Source: an uncultured Desulfatitalea sp. (GTDB lineage: Bacteria > Desulfobacterota > Desulfobacteria > Desulfobacterales > Desulfosarcinaceae). Taken from it: a DNA stretch of 64,000 nucleotides. The notes under the pieces are model-generated. The model had not been told where the DNA came from, did no database searches, and saw only the letters and a list, made by a program, of their open reading frames with translations. Both the position numbers and the translations under genes were made by a program. Below are positions 42,823-52,666 of this stretch, piece after piece (positions within the stretch are counted from its first letter, which is position 1; each line of letters starts with the position of its first letter). Location of the stretch: NCBI GenBank assembly GCA_937868765.1, contig CALMNL010000004.1, forward strand, positions 880,749 to 944,748, written 5' to 3'.

Positions 42823-45177
42823 CTACTGCAATGCCACCTGCTCAAGCTGCACGATGCGCGGGGTCATGAAGATCAAAAGCTCGTTGCTCTGCTTCTTTGT
42901 AGTGGTGTTCTTGAACATCCAGCCCAGTATGGGTATATTGTTCAAGCCTGGGAACCCGTCCGACCCCTTGGTTTCAGATGCTTTGATGATGCCGCCGATA
43001 ACGATGGTGTCGCCGTCGTTGACCAGCAGCTCGGTCTGGGCCTCGTTGGTGGCCACCGAGGGCACGCCGGCGGTAATCCCCGCCACATCGTTCTTGGTGA
43101 TGAAGATGATCATCGAGATACGGTTGTCCGGGGTGACATGCGGGGTGACTTCCAGCAGCAGGTCGATGTTCTTGAACTTCACCGACGAGCCGCCCGAGGA
43201 GTCACGCTCCAGGTAAGGATACTCCACGCCCTGTTTGATCTTGGCCTTCTTGTTGTCCAGGGTCAGGATCTTGGGTGAAGATAGGATCTTGCCTTCGCCG
43301 GTGGTTTCCAAGGCATTGATCTTGGCGTCAAGAACAAAGGGAACCCCAGTCAAGCGGGAAAAGTTGATGCCGATAGAAGAATTGGCCTCGGATGGAAAGT
43401 TCATGGCCATGTTGGTATTTGTGGCCAAGTCTCCCAGCAGGCCGGGCCCATAATCCAGCGTCCAATCAATACCGAGCTCCCGGGAAAAATTGTCACTGAC
43501 TTCGATGACGCGCGCCTCAATGACCACCTGGGCGGTCACCTTGTCGATACGCCGGATGATCTCCTCGGCCTGGCGGATGACGGCGGCGGTGTCGGTGACG
43601 ATCACCTGATTGTTCTTCTCGTCCACACTCACGCTGCCGCGGTCCTTGGTCATAATCTTCTCGATGTGCGGTTTGACTTCGCTGGCCGCGCTCGAGTAGC
43701 TCACCGGGAAGTAACGGGTTATCAGCGGCTCCAGGGCTTTGACCTCTTCGCGTGCCTTGCGGTAAGCTTCCAGTTTGGCCTTGCGCAGGTCATCTTCCTT
43801 TTTAAGGGTTTCGAGGGTGGCGATGCGAATGATCTCCCCCTCCTGGACCATGCCCAACTGGTTCATGCGCAGCACCAGGTCCAGCACCTGGTCCCAGGGC
43901 ACCGGCTCATCCAGGGTCATGGTCACCTTGCCGGTAACATCCTTGTCGATGGCAAAGTTCTTGCCGCTGACCTCCCTAAGGATGCGGAAGACATTCTTGA
44001 TGTCGGTTTCGTAAAAATCCAGGGCGATCTTCTCGCCGGTGAAATGCTTGCGCCGCGGGCCCAGCATGGCCTGCATCTCGGCCTCTTCGGCAGCGGCCGC
44101 CTCGTCCAGGGCCAGCATATCCGCCCGGCCCCCGGCAGCAGGGGCAGTGGTCATTGCAGCGTTTGCCATCGGCGGCGGCGGTGGCGCGGTCATGGGCAGG
44201 GCCGCGTCGCGCATCCCGGCAGGGGGGGCGGCCTGACTTTGAACCTGGTCTTCGTCCAGTACCCGTTTCCAGGCCGGCAGATCGGCCTGCTCCAAAGGCT
44301 TGGGCGGAATCGAGGAGGCCTCGAAGTGAATCAGCAACTGGTTGCCCGCCTGTTCGGCCACATAGGGCACAGATTCGCGCAGATCGACGAGGATGGCGGC
44401 GTCATTCTTGCCCTTGGTTTGGACAGGGGTGACGCGGTCCACGGCACTGTTGAAACGGGTGGTGATCAAAGGCCGCTGGTGATATGAAGGAATATTGGTA
44501 TCCAGCAGCCGTACTTCGATCTGCTGGGGCGAAACCTTGGTAATTCGATACTCCGCCGGCTGGGTTGTCCCCACCACCAGGGTGGATTTACCGTTCTCTT
44601 CGCCCACGAAATCCACCTTGTTGACCCAGGCCGCCTTGCTGGAAACCGGGATGGGCGGGCTGGAGGCGCGTGCACCGGCCCCACCGGCGGTTGAGCCGAC
44701 CGCGACCGGCATCGTCGCCTGCGCGGGGGCCATGGCCGCCGCTTTCTGGAAGCGCACCTGCACGGTGCTGCCTTCGGCTGCGGCGGTATACGGAACATCG
44801 GCGCTCAGCAAAATCTCCACCCGCGCCGTGCGGTTGCCGTTGCCCTGGCGCGCCGTGATGCGCGGCACCAGGCCGATGTCAGCCGGCAGATCCACCCGGG
44901 CCTGGTCCACCGCGGTTTCCGGGAAATAGAGCACCACGGCCAGGGGATCGGGCTGTTTCAGGGAGGAGAAAGTGACCGGGCCGTCGGCCGAAACGGTCAC
45001 CACCACCTGGCCGTCGGCTTCACTGGCCGTCACGGACTTAATGGTGGCCTGAACGGGGGCGGAGGAAGCCGCCCCTGCGCCGCCGGGGCCGGTTTGGGAG
45101 GCGCACCCGGTGAAGAGGGTCGTCAAACCGAAGATGGATAGGATCAGGACCGCGATATACGTTGGTGTCGTTCTCAT
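42823..45177 (-). CDS. pilQ: Type IV pilus secretin PilQ
   Basis: PilQ forms the outer-membrane pore through which the pilus passes. The 784-residue protein has a lipobox (LFTGCASQ), two AMIN-like domains in the first 290 residues, a Pro/Ala-rich linker, an STN-type segment (VFRILREVSGKNFAIDKDV), and N1/secretin domains. The secretin core ends with VPSVATNEAQTELLVNDGDTIVIGG and LGWMFKNTTTKKQSNELLIF. GGAGAG precedes the ATG. It follows pilP with a one-base gap. Confidence 0.96.
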   Translation of the reverse strand: MRTTPTYIAVLILSIFGLTTLFTGCASQTGPGGAGAASSAPVQATIKSVTASEADGQVVVTVSADGPVTFSSLKQPDPLAVVLYFPETAVDQARVDLPADIGLVPRITARQGNGNRTARVEILLSADVPYTAAAEGSTVQVRFQKAAAMAPAQATMPVAVGSTAGGAGARASSPPIPVSSKAAWVNKVDFVGEENGKSTLVVGTTQPAEYRITKVSPQQIEVRLLDTNIPSYHQRPLITTRFNSAVDRVTPVQTKGKNDAAILVDLRESVPYVAEQAGNQLLIHFEASSIPPKPLEQADLPAWKRVLDEDQVQSQAAPPAGMRDAALPMTAPPPPPMANAAMTTAPAAGGRADMLALDEAAAAEEAEMQAMLGPRRKHFTGEKIALDFYETDIKNVFRILREVSGKNFAIDKDVTGKVTMTLDEPVPWDQVLDLVLRMNQLGMVQEGEIIRIATLETLKKEDDLRKAKLEAYRKAREEVKALEPLITRYFPVSYSSAASEVKPHIEKIMTKDRGSVSVDEKNNQVIVTDTAAVIRQAEEIIRRIDKVTAQVVIEARVIEVSDNFSRELGIDWTLDYGPGLLGDLATNTNMAMNFPSEANSSIGINFSRLTGVPFVLDAKINALETTGEGKILSSPKILTLDNKKAKIKQGVEYPYLERDSSGGSSVKFKNIDLLLEVTPHVTPDNRISMIIFITKNDVAGITAGVPSVATNEAQTELLVNDGDTIVIGGIIKASETKGSDGFPGLNNIPILGWMFKNTTTKKQSNELLIFMTPRIVQLEQVALQ

Positions 45178-45178
45178 G

Positions 45179-45985
45179 TTATAGCTCTCCAGCAGGTTTC
45201 TGAAGTTTTAGCTCTTGATTCTCGATACGGAATTCGCCCGTGACGCTCTCGATCTCCTCTTCGACCACGACGCGGTCGTTGTCGATGCGCGTCACCTGGC
45301 CCGCGTTGAGCCCCATGTAAGTCCCCACTTGGACCACATACCCCTTACCGGTGGCATCCTCCACCAGGGCCCGGTTGCCGCTGGCAGCGCGGATGATGGC
45401 CGTCACCTTGAGCTGGGCCAGGGCGATCTTTTCCAGAGGCGTCTGGGGCGTTCGTTTGGCACGTTTGTCCCTCGAAACCGACAGGTTCTGGGTTTGCTGT
45501 TCCTTGAAGAGCGGCTCGAACGGATCGAATCGGCCTTCGGCATCATAGGAAGCCGCGAGCTGCATGGACTCTTTCACCAGAGAAGAAGGCTTGCCGGCGT
45601 CCGTTGTGGATGCCGGGTCTGGTGTCGCCGCTGGGGAGGCCTGGGCCGGCATTGCGGCCGGATTGAGCGCAGGCGCTTTCTCCACTGCTGGCGCCTGACT
45701 TTCCTGGACCGGCGGCGCTGCCGGCATTGCCGCAGCCCCGGGAGCAACCCCAGGCGACGACGAAGCTGCCGCCCGAGCGGGTAACGATGCCCCCCCACCC
45801 CCGGCAGCGGGGGATGGCGCCGTTGAGGACACGGCGGCCGGGGCCGGCGTCACCTGCTGGACCGCGATCTTCTTGCTCACCGCCTTGGGCGGGGGCGCAG
45901 GCGCCGGCTCCTCGCCGCAGGCCATGACCCCTGCCAGGAGAATAACCCAAATGCCTTTTCGTAATACCTTCAAATGCCTTTTCAT
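45179..45985 (-). CDS. pilP: Type IV pilus lipoprotein PilP
   Basis: PilP links the inner-membrane PilNO dimer to PilQ. From the ATG at 45985 (AAGG six bases upstream) the protein has 268 residues. A signal peptide ends in GVMAC (lipobox), and a long Ala/Pro-rich linker (about 30-140) follows. The C-terminal HR-like beta domain carries LEKIALAQLKVTAIIRAASGNRALVEDATGKGYVVQVGTYMG-type sequence. The linker is longer than in Pseudomonas PilP (about 174 residues in total). A TTG two codons upstream is a weaker start. Confidence 0.92.
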   Translation of the reverse strand: MKRHLKVLRKGIWVILLAGVMACGEEPAPAPPPKAVSKKIAVQQVTPAPAAVSSTAPSPAAGGGGASLPARAAASSSPGVAPGAAAMPAAPPVQESQAPAVEKAPALNPAAMPAQASPAATPDPASTTDAGKPSSLVKESMQLAASYDAEGRFDPFEPLFKEQQTQNLSVSRDKRAKRTPQTPLEKIALAQLKVTAIIRAASGNRALVEDATGKGYVVQVGTYMGLNAGQVTRIDNDRVVVEEEIESVTGEFRIENQELKLQKPAGEL

Positions 45986-45997
45986 TCGCAACCTTGC

Positions 45998-46648
45998 CTA
46001 TCTTTTGGGTGCTTTCTTCGGTTGACCCGCCTTGCCTGCGGGGGCCGACTCGATGAACTTATAGGTAACCGCCTGACAGGTGGTGGTCAGACTGCTGGTA
46101 TTCTCTTCCTTCTTAGATTGGGGTGTCATCTTCACATCCCGGATGTTGACGATCCGTGGCAGATTGGCGACCTTGTCAAAGAAGACCGCCACCTGGTGGT
46201 AATTGCCGCTCACGTTGATGTCCACGGGAATCTCCGCATAAAACTCCTTGGGCATTTCCGGTTTGGGCTGGAAGAGCAGAAATTCCAATCCGGCCTCCTT
46301 GCCGGCCTGGGAGATGCCGGCCAGCAGAGACGGGATCTCCTCCTTTTCCGGCAAGGCTCGGCTCACCTGCTTGTACTCGGCCTCTTTCTGGCTCCTTTTG
46401 TTGCGCCAGTCGTTGAGTTCGGCGGCGTTCTTCTTGGCCTTTCCCAGCTCTTGCTGCACTGAGGCCAACTGGGTCTTCAAGCCGGAGATCTGACCATGCT
46501 TGGGCCAGAACAGGAGGTAGATCGAAAGCCCGAAAATCACCACCAGCACGGCTGCGAAGATACCGATGCGCTGGGGTTTGCTCAGCTCCTCGAGCTTTGC
46601 CAATAAAGGCGCCACGGCGCTGGCGGGTGTGTTGCTGCCTTTCTTCAT
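45998..46648 (-). CDS. pilO: Type IV pilus inner membrane protein PilO
   Basis: PilO pairs with PilN in the pilus alignment subcomplex. The 216-residue protein has one TM helix (about 35-50), a coiled coil (SGLKTQLASVQQELGKAKKNAAELND), then a ferredoxin-like periplasmic domain with IPVDINVSGNYHQVAVFFDKVANLPRIVNI-type sequence. Its ATG overlaps the pilN stop by four bases, and pilP starts 12 bases after its stop. Confidence 0.92.
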   Translation of the reverse strand: MKKGSNTPASAVAPLLAKLEELSKPQRIGIFAAVLVVIFGLSIYLLFWPKHGQISGLKTQLASVQQELGKAKKNAAELNDWRNKRSQKEAEYKQVSRALPEKEEIPSLLAGISQAGKEAGLEFLLFQPKPEMPKEFYAEIPVDINVSGNYHQVAVFFDKVANLPRIVNIRDVKMTPQSKKEENTSSLTTTCQAVTYKFIESAPAGKAGQPKKAPKR

Positions 46649-47232
46649 TTCTTTTTAACCTCGGCCGGAGTTTGCGGGTTGGTCGTCTTCTTCTGGAAAT
46701 TGACGTCGAACTGTTTGAGGCTCAGGTCTTCCTTGTCCTTCAGCTTATACTGCTTGCTGGCCACCAGGCGGACATTCTGGAAGCGATCCGATTTCTCGAG
46801 GCGGGTCATATAGTCGGCCACCGTCTGGTTGTCGATGGCCACGCCGCTGACCTTGAAGGTATCCCCCTTCTCCTCGAGCTGGGTGTACCACATGCGTTTT
46901 TCCACCAGCAGCTGGTAGATGCTGTCCAGGTTCTGGACCGGCGCCTTGCGGTCGCGCTCCAGCGACTGGATCACCTCGATCTTCTTGTCGAGGAGGGCCA
47001 GGGTCTTCTTGATCTCTTCGATCTCCTTGTTGATCGCCTGGTACTTGGCCACCTGCTCCTTGGTGCTCCTTATATTATCATTCAGATCCGAAATACGCCC
47101 ATTGAGCATGGAGTTGTACCAGAAGACGGCCAGGAGCGCGAAGACGATCGATCCGATGAAAACATTCAGTTGGAAACGAATGTTCTCCTTCTTACGGGCT
47201 GCCCGATAGGGAAGTAAATTTATGCGTATCAT
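46645..47232 (-). CDS. pilN: Type IV pilus inner membrane protein PilN
   Basis: PilN carries the cytoplasmic peptide bound by PilM. The 195-residue protein starts MIRINLLPYRAARKKENIR, the conserved PilM-binding motif. One TM helix (about 25-45), a coiled coil, and a small periplasmic domain follow. ATGA overlaps with pilM upstream and pilO downstream show coupled translation. Confidence 0.94.
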   Translation of the reverse strand: MIRINLLPYRAARKKENIRFQLNVFIGSIVFALLAVFWYNSMLNGRISDLNDNIRSTKEQVAKYQAINKEIEEIKKTLALLDKKIEVIQSLERDRKAPVQNLDSIYQLLVEKRMWYTQLEEKGDTFKVSGVAIDNQTVADYMTRLEKSDRFQNVRLVASKQYKLKDKEDLSLKQFDVNFQKKTTNPQTPAEVKKK

Positions 47233-48284
47233 TTGTCATCCACTTTGCGGGTGGCCAACCCCATGCATATGGATGCCTGGGGGGCGATTTTTTCCAAATA
47301 TTCCGTGTCGAATTTTGCACCGTCCAGGAAAAATCGCTGGAACGGATTGATGGTGCTCACTTCTGCCGAGGTCTCAACGGCCAGCAATTGCCGCAGTTCA
47401 TGGATATTGCCGCCGCCGCCGCTGAGAATGATCCGCTTGATCTGATCATCCGGGTAGGTGGAATAGAAGAAGTCCAGAGCGCGCCGGATCTCGGTGCACC
47501 AGTCGGTGACCACCGACGAGATGATCTCCGACAAATCTTCGGCCGAAATCTTGTCGCCGCCCTCGCCGAACTTGATGGCTTCGGCCTCGTCGGCATTGCA
47601 GCTTACCAGGCTGGCGATCTTCTGGTTGATCTGGCCGCACCCCAGGGAGACGTCGCGCATGAAAACCGAATTCTCTCCCTTGAGGATGTTGAGCGACGTC
47701 TTGCTGGCGCCGATGTCGATCAGGGCGATGTTCTCTTCGGAAGCGGGTTCGTAGTTCATCTGGAAAACGTTTTGCAGGGCAAAGGCGTCCACGTCGATGA
47801 TTTTCGGATCCAACCCGGCCATTTCGGCCAGATTGACATAGTCGTTGACCATCTCCTTTTTGGCCGCCACCAGCAGGACATTCATCTGGTTGGGGTTGTT
47901 TTCATTTTCCCCCAGGATCTGGAAGTCCAGATTCACATCGTTGATGTCGAAGGGGATGTACTGCTCGGCCTCGAAATGGATCGTATCGTGCAGTTGAGCT
48001 TCGGTGGCGGTCTGGACGCTGATTTTCTTGACGATCACCGAATAACCGCCGATGGAGATCGCCACGCTGCGGTTCTTGATGCCGTAGGTCTTGAACAGGC
48101 CGCGGATCAACTCCGCCACCGCCTCGGGGTCTTTGATCGCACCGTCTTCGATCAACCCTTGGGGCAGGTCGACCATGCCGAACTTGGCCAGGGCGAAGCC
48201 TTTTTTGCTCTCGACGATTTCAGCGGCCTTGATGGCTTTCGAGCCGATATCGAGTCCCACCAATCGATTCTTGGTACCAAACAT
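47229..48284 (-). CDS. pilM: Type IV pilus actin-like ATPase PilM
   Basis: PilM is a cytoplasmic FtsA/actin-fold protein that binds PilN. The 351-residue protein starts with LVGLDIGSKAIKAAEI. It contains the family's IPFDINDVNLDFQILG block, the phosphate-2 motif ALIDIGASKTSLNIL and the adenosine loop IILSGGGGNIHEL. It leads the pilMNOPQ cluster, with the Xre-type gene only nine bases upstream. Confidence 0.96.
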   Translation of the reverse strand: MFGTKNRLVGLDIGSKAIKAAEIVESKKGFALAKFGMVDLPQGLIEDGAIKDPEAVAELIRGLFKTYGIKNRSVAISIGGYSVIVKKISVQTATEAQLHDTIHFEAEQYIPFDINDVNLDFQILGENENNPNQMNVLLVAAKKEMVNDYVNLAEMAGLDPKIIDVDAFALQNVFQMNYEPASEENIALIDIGASKTSLNILKGENSVFMRDVSLGCGQINQKIASLVSCNADEAEAIKFGEGGDKISAEDLSEIISSVVTDWCTEIRRALDFFYSTYPDDQIKRIILSGGGGNIHELRQLLAVETSAEVSTINPFQRFFLDGAKFDTEYLEKIAPQASICMGLATRKVDDK

Positions 48285-48293
48285 AGTCCACTC

Positions 48294-48491
48294 TCATTCG
48301 CTAAAGATTTTTTTGGCATCCGACAAGCTGTATCCAAGGGCCAAGAGAATCTTACGCTTGGTCTCCATGCGGCACGGCTTTCCCTCCTCGATGCGCGTGA
48401 TGGTGATCGGTGACACATTGGCTTCTCTGGCGAGTTCGGATTTACTCATCAAACGTGATTCGCGGATTTTTTTTAGTGAATTCTTCGCCAT
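48294..48491 (-). CDS. Small Xre-family regulator preceding pilM
   Basis: The 65-residue core from the ATG at 48491 is a single helix-turn-helix domain (SKSELAREANVSPITITRIEEGKPCRMETK), probably a DNA-binding regulator. In-frame starts upstream (ATG 48548 or 48587) would add a basic, unstructured N-terminus; one has AAGGAG only three bases before it, so the start is uncertain. It ends nine bases before pilM and is likely cotranscribed, suggesting control of pilus assembly genes or autoregulation. Confidence 0.75.
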   Translation of the reverse strand: MAKNSLKKIRESRLMSKSELAREANVSPITITRIEEGKPCRMETKRKILLALGYSLSDAKKIFSE

Positions 48492-49157
48492 CTTCGATTG
48501 TCTGCCTATCCCGATGTTTGGATGTGGAAGTGCGTCATGCTGCGCCATCTTCTCCTTGGGCCTTCTTTTGGTGATGGAATCCATCCTCATCGAAGCATTT
48601 CCGGGTGTCAAGTAAAATTATCTATAATTTATATATAATTAGACTTAATTAAGCTATATTGTGGCAAATTTTCCGACACAACAATATATGGTGGCCGATC
48701 GAAACATTGCCGGAATTCACTTGGTTAGATCCGCACCCCATCCCCACCGCCTTGACTTTGCCGGCCGCTCTTCCTATAAATCCCACTTTGGAGGCGGCCA
48801 TCGATCTGTCCCGCTTGCTTTGCCGGAGCCGAACGCTTGCCTCATATCCGGCCAAACAAGTCATCGACGGGTTGAGGTGCAAACTTTAGGCCGATTGTGA
48901 AGGCATTGGTTCTTTTTTCGGAAAAACTTAATTTAAGGCCTTTGTCATCAAGTTATATATAAATAGATGCCTCCGATGTATAAAATCGGATAAAGGCCTG
49001 GATACATCCGTGACACCATCCGGAGGCCGGCAAACCGATCATCAGCGTCAGGTTTAAGACGCCAGGGCGCCGTCTGTGTCAAAAGCGCGCCGCTTTCCGA
49101 CACAGAAGCCGGCCGAGCCCCCAACGAGGACCGAACAGACTGACGAGCAGGCCTTCC
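48492..49157. other. AT-rich divergent control region between pil operon and sensor kinase
   Basis: About 670 bases between divergent operons hold no convincing gene apart from a possible N-terminal extension of the Xre gene at its left edge. Two very AT-rich patches (about 48612-48660, including the palindrome CTTAATTAAG, and 48925-48965) stand out against the GC-rich window and are likely promoter areas. I found no clear -24/-12 sigma-54 site by eye. Confidence 0.45.
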
Positions 49158-50579
49158 ATGACACCCAAGCCCGTATCCGAGCGCGCCAAACCCTTCAGAC
49201 TGGTCAAATATTTTTCCTTCTCGAGTCTGATCTTGATCTTTGCCGGCACCATCGTGCTCTCCATGTTCAATACCCATTGGATCCGCAGCATGCAGTTCAC
49301 CAAGAGCGAGGCCTATGCCCTGTTGCTCATCGAAAACCTGAACCACCAGGTCTTCATGCAGTTCATCCTGCCGGTGGGCCTGCAATTCGGCAAGATCGAG
49401 CTGCGCAACAAAGATCAGTTCGACCGCATGGACAGCGTGGTGCGTACCACCCTGCACAGCTTCAAGGTGGACCTGGTCAACATCTACGGCACCCGAGACG
49501 TCATCGCCTACAGTTTTTCACAAGAGCTGGTGGGGTTAGAGAACCAGGGCGGCACCAGTTTCCAGAATGCCCTGGAAGGCCGGGCATCTTCGAAACTGGT
49601 CCAGAAGGGCAGCTTCTGGGAGCTGTTCCTGGGGGTACCCAAGGAGATTAAAATCGTCACCTTCGCACCACTGCGGGCGGAAAAGCCGCTGAGCCCGGTG
49701 GCCGGTCCGGTGCTGGGGGTGGTGGAGATCGAGCAGGATCTGTCCGGGGACTACAAGGGCATTTTCAGATTCCAGGTGCTTACCTTGATCACGGTCAGCG
49801 CCGTCATGTTGATCCTTTTGGTGATCATGATCTTCGTGGTCAAGCGCGGTGAAGGGATCATTCAAAAAAGGGCCCAGGAGCAGCTCAAGCTCAAGGAACA
49901 GCTCAGCCGCGCCAAGCATTTGTCCTCCCTGGGCGAAATGGTGGCCGGTGTCTCCCATGAAATTCGCAACCCGCTGGGAATCATCAGCAGTTCGGCCGAG
50001 CTGCTCCAGAAAAAGATGGCACCCGAAGACCCCATGCGGAAGATCCCCAGCATCATTATCGAGGAATCTTCCCGGCTGAACGCCATCATCACCGACTTTC
50101 TCAACTTCGCCAAACCCAAGACCCCCAATCTGCTGGCTTGCCGGATCGAGGACGTCATCGACAAGAACATCCGCTTCCTGGCGACCCAGACGGAATCCCG
50201 GGGCTACAAAATTCACACCTACCTCGACAAGGAACTGCCCATCATCGTCGGGGATTCTGACATGCTTTACCAGGCGTTTCTGAACATCTTCATCAACGCC
50301 ATGCAGGCCATGCCCGATGGCGGCGAAATCGCCGTATGGGCCAAATCGGCCAACAACAGTCTGTGGGTCGCCGTGGAGGACCAGGGTGGCGGCATCGCGC
50401 CCCAGGCCATGGAAAAAATCTGGGATCCTTTCTTCACGACCAAGGACAAGGGGACCGGCCTGGGCCTGGGTATCGTCCGCAACATCATCGAAGCCCACGG
50501 GGGCCAAGTGCGCATCGACAATCGCACCGAGGGAGGCGCACGGGTGACGATCCGCCTGCCCATTACAAAGGAAGAGTGA
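49158..50579 (+). CDS. Membrane sensor histidine kinase
   Basis: The 473-residue kinase has two TM helices (about 22-38 and 207-228) enclosing a periplasmic sensor domain. A HisKA domain has the phospho-acceptor His267 in VAGVSHEIRNPLG. A HATPase domain follows (NIFINAMQAMPDGG, DQGGGIAPQ, TGLGLGIVRNIIEAHGG). It overlaps no gene but is followed two bases later by its NtrC-type regulator. The two-TM layout is closer to ZraS/AtoS than to six-TM PilS. Proximity to the pil operon makes pilus control plausible. Confidence 0.93.
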   Translation: MTPKPVSERAKPFRLVKYFSFSSLILIFAGTIVLSMFNTHWIRSMQFTKSEAYALLLIENLNHQVFMQFILPVGLQFGKIELRNKDQFDRMDSVVRTTLHSFKVDLVNIYGTRDVIAYSFSQELVGLENQGGTSFQNALEGRASSKLVQKGSFWELFLGVPKEIKIVTFAPLRAEKPLSPVAGPVLGVVEIEQDLSGDYKGIFRFQVLTLITVSAVMLILLVIMIFVVKRGEGIIQKRAQEQLKLKEQLSRAKHLSSLGEMVAGVSHEIRNPLGIISSSAELLQKKMAPEDPMRKIPSIIIEESSRLNAIITDFLNFAKPKTPNLLACRIEDVIDKNIRFLATQTESRGYKIHTYLDKELPIIVGDSDMLYQAFLNIFINAMQAMPDGGEIAVWAKSANNSLWVAVEDQGGGIAPQAMEKIWDPFFTTKDKGTGLGLGIVRNIIEAHGGQVRIDNRTEGGARVTIRLPITKEE

Positions 50580-50581
50580 CC

Positions 50582-51973
50582 ATGGACACGATCCTCATCG
50601 TCGACGATGAAAAAAATTATCCCCTGATTCTCAGCGCGGTGCTCCAGGAGGAGGGGTTCGAAACCTTGACGGCCAACAGCGGCCAGGAGGCCCTGGAAGT
50701 GTTGGCCCAATCGGATGTCGACCTGGTGCTCACGGACATGAAGATGCCCAAGATGGATGGCATCGAGCTGTTGCAGCACATCAAGACCAGGGACGCCGAA
50801 CTGCCGGTGATCATGATGACCGCCTACGGGACAGTGGAAAAAGCCGTGGAAGCCATGCAAAAGGGGGCCTACAGCTATATTCTCAAGCCCTTCGACAACG
50901 AACAGCTGATCCTCTACGCGCGCAAAGCCGTGGACATGTACCGGGTCGTGAAGGAGAACCGCCAGTTGCGCAGCGCGGTCGAGAACCGCTACAGCTTCGG
51001 CAACCTCATCGGCAAGAGCAAGGCCATGCAGGATGTTTTCGAGACCATCCGCAAGGTAGCCCCGGCCACGGCCACCGTGCTCATCGAGGGGGCCAGCGGC
51101 ACCGGCAAGGAACTGGTGGCCAAATCGATCCACTTCAACAGCCCGCGGCGCAACCAGCCCTTCGTGGCGGTCAACTGTTCGGCCCTGGCCGAAACTCTGC
51201 TGGAGAGCGAGCTGTTCGGCCACGAAAAGGGGGCCTTCACCGGTGCCATCTCCATGAAAAAGGGGCGCTTCGAGCTGGCCGACCAGGGCACATTGTTTCT
51301 GGACGAGATCGGCGAACTCTCACTGCCATTGCAGGTCAAGCTGCTGCGTGTGCTTCAGGAAAAGGTGTTCGAACGGGTGGGCGGTACCCGGCCGGTATCG
51401 GTCAACATCCGCCTCATCGCGGCCACCAACAAGTCTCTGCGCGAAGAGATCCGCCAGGGCCGCTTCCGGGAGGATCTCTTTTACCGCCTGAATGTGGTAC
51501 ACGTGGTGCTGCCGCCGCTGAAGGAACGCATGGAGGACATCCGGCCCCTGGCTGCCCATTTCATGGCCAAATACGCCGACGAACACCATGGGATGCAGCC
51601 CGTGGTGCGCATGGACAAGGAGGCGGAGCGACTCTTCTTCGAGTACAGCTGGCCGGGCAACGTGCGCGAAATGGAAAACGTCATCGAAAGAGCCATGGTG
51701 ATGTGCCCCGGTGACACCATCCGGGTGGATGACCTGCCCAAGGATTTTCGGAAAAACATCTCTATGGAAGGTTCTCTGCGCCTGGATGATCTGCCGCCGC
51801 GGGCGACACTGTATGAAGCCCTGGCCCACGTGGAAAAGCAGATGATCCTCAATGCCCTGCAAAAGGCCGATTATGTCCAGGCCCATGCCGCGGCCCTGCT
51901 GGGCATCGGCAAGAGCGGCCTGAACCAGAAGCTGAAGAAATACAATATCGACGTGGCCGATTATCAGGAATAA
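50582..51973 (+). CDS. Sigma-54-dependent response regulator (NtrC family)
   Basis: The 463-residue regulator has a receiver domain with phospho-acceptor Asp52 ([13 protein letters not shown]). An AAA+ domain follows with Walker A GASGTGKE (170-177) and the sigma-54 loop GAFTGA (217-222). The C-terminus is a Fis-type helix-turn-helix ([21 protein letters not shown]). It activates sigma-54 promoters once phosphorylated by the adjacent kinase. It converges on the TPR gene with a three-base gap. Confidence 0.96.
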   Translation: MDTILIVDDEKNYPLILSAVLQEEGFETLTANSGQEALEVLAQSDVDLVLTDMKMPKMDGIELLQHIKTRDAELPVIMMTAYGTVEKAVEAMQKGAYSYILKPFDNEQLILYARKAVDMYRVVKENRQLRSAVENRYSFGNLIGKSKAMQDVFETIRKVAPATATVLIEGASGTGKELVAKSIHFNSPRRNQPFVAVNCSALAETLLESELFGHEKGAFTGAISMKKGRFELADQGTLFLDEIGELSLPLQVKLLRVLQEKVFERVGGTRPVSVNIRLIAATNKSLREEIRQGRFREDLFYRLNVVHVVLPPLKERMEDIRPLAAHFMAKYADEHHGMQPVVRMDKEAERLFFEYSWPGNVREMENVIERAMVMCPGDTIRVDDLPKDFRKNISMEGSLRLDDLPPRATLYEALAHVEKQMILNALQKADYVQAHAAALLGIGKSGLNQKLKKYNIDVADYQE

Positions 51974-51976
51974 GCG

Positions 51977-52666
51977 TTATCCGGCCGCTTTTTCCTTGGC
52001 AATGTTGGCATAGACCGAGTCGGGGTAATCGGTGCTCAACTGTTTGTAGGCCTGGCGGCTTTTCTCCTCCTGACCGGCGGCTTTGTAGAGACCGCCCAAC
52101 TGGAATAGGGCTCCGTCCTTGAGCATCTTGCCGTTGCCTGCCAATAGCTGTTCCAGGGCGCTGATGGCGGCGGCGCTGTCCCCTTTCTGCATGTAGGCCG
52201 CGGCCAGGCCGTTAAGGATACTGGCCGTCAGGCTGGGGTCGGTTTTGAAATCGTCGAGGGCCGATTTATAAAGCGCGATGGCCTCGTCCGTGGCTTTTGC
52301 GGCCAGCGCCGCATGGGCATAAAGCACCCGTCCCAGCCGACCGGCGGACCAATTACCGTACTTATCCAACAAACGCTCGAACTGCGCCTTGACCGCGGCC
52401 AAGGCTTTGACCGGGTCGCGATCGGCCTCAAGGGCCGCCTGATAGGCCATCCGGGTCTGATTCAGCAGAGCGGATGCATTGTCCCGCTGGTGGGCGCTGT
52501 AAAGGCGGTAGGCCGACACCAGCAAAACCACTCCGAAAAAGATGCAGACGCCATAAATAAGGGGCCGGGTGTTTTCCTTGGCCCAACGGATGACTTCTCC
52601 GGTTAGGGTGATAAACTCGTCGGGCTCCTTGACTAACTCTTTGCGGCTGAGCTTCCTCCTGGCCAT
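51977..52666 (-). CDS. Membrane-anchored TPR protein (YfgM-like)
   Basis: From the ATG at 52666 (GGAGG five bases upstream) the protein has 229 residues. A short cytoplasmic N-terminus and one TM helix (about 37-56) lead into TPR-like helices (AALLNQTRMAYQAALEADRD; LNGLAAAYMQKGDSAAAISALEQLL; GGLYKAAGQEEKSRQAYKQL). YfgM-like proteins work with periplasmic chaperones and the Sec machinery; BamD/YbgF-like roles are also possible. Its first 34 bases overlap the end of the PfkB-family kinase gene. Confidence 0.8.
   Translation of the reverse strand: MARRKLSRKELVKEPDEFITLTGEVIRWAKENTRPLIYGVCIFFGVVLLVSAYRLYSAHQRDNASALLNQTRMAYQAALEADRDPVKALAAVKAQFERLLDKYGNWSAGRLGRVLYAHAALAAKATDEAIALYKSALDDFKTDPSLTASILNGLAAAYMQKGDSAAAISALEQLLAGNGKMLKDGALFQLGGLYKAAGQEEKSRQAYKQLSTDYPDSVYANIAKEKAAG

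Noticed and set aside
48649-48900. Short frames on both strands in the pil divergent region
   Set aside because: They overlap each other, start mostly at weak codons without ribosome sites and have no recognisable features.
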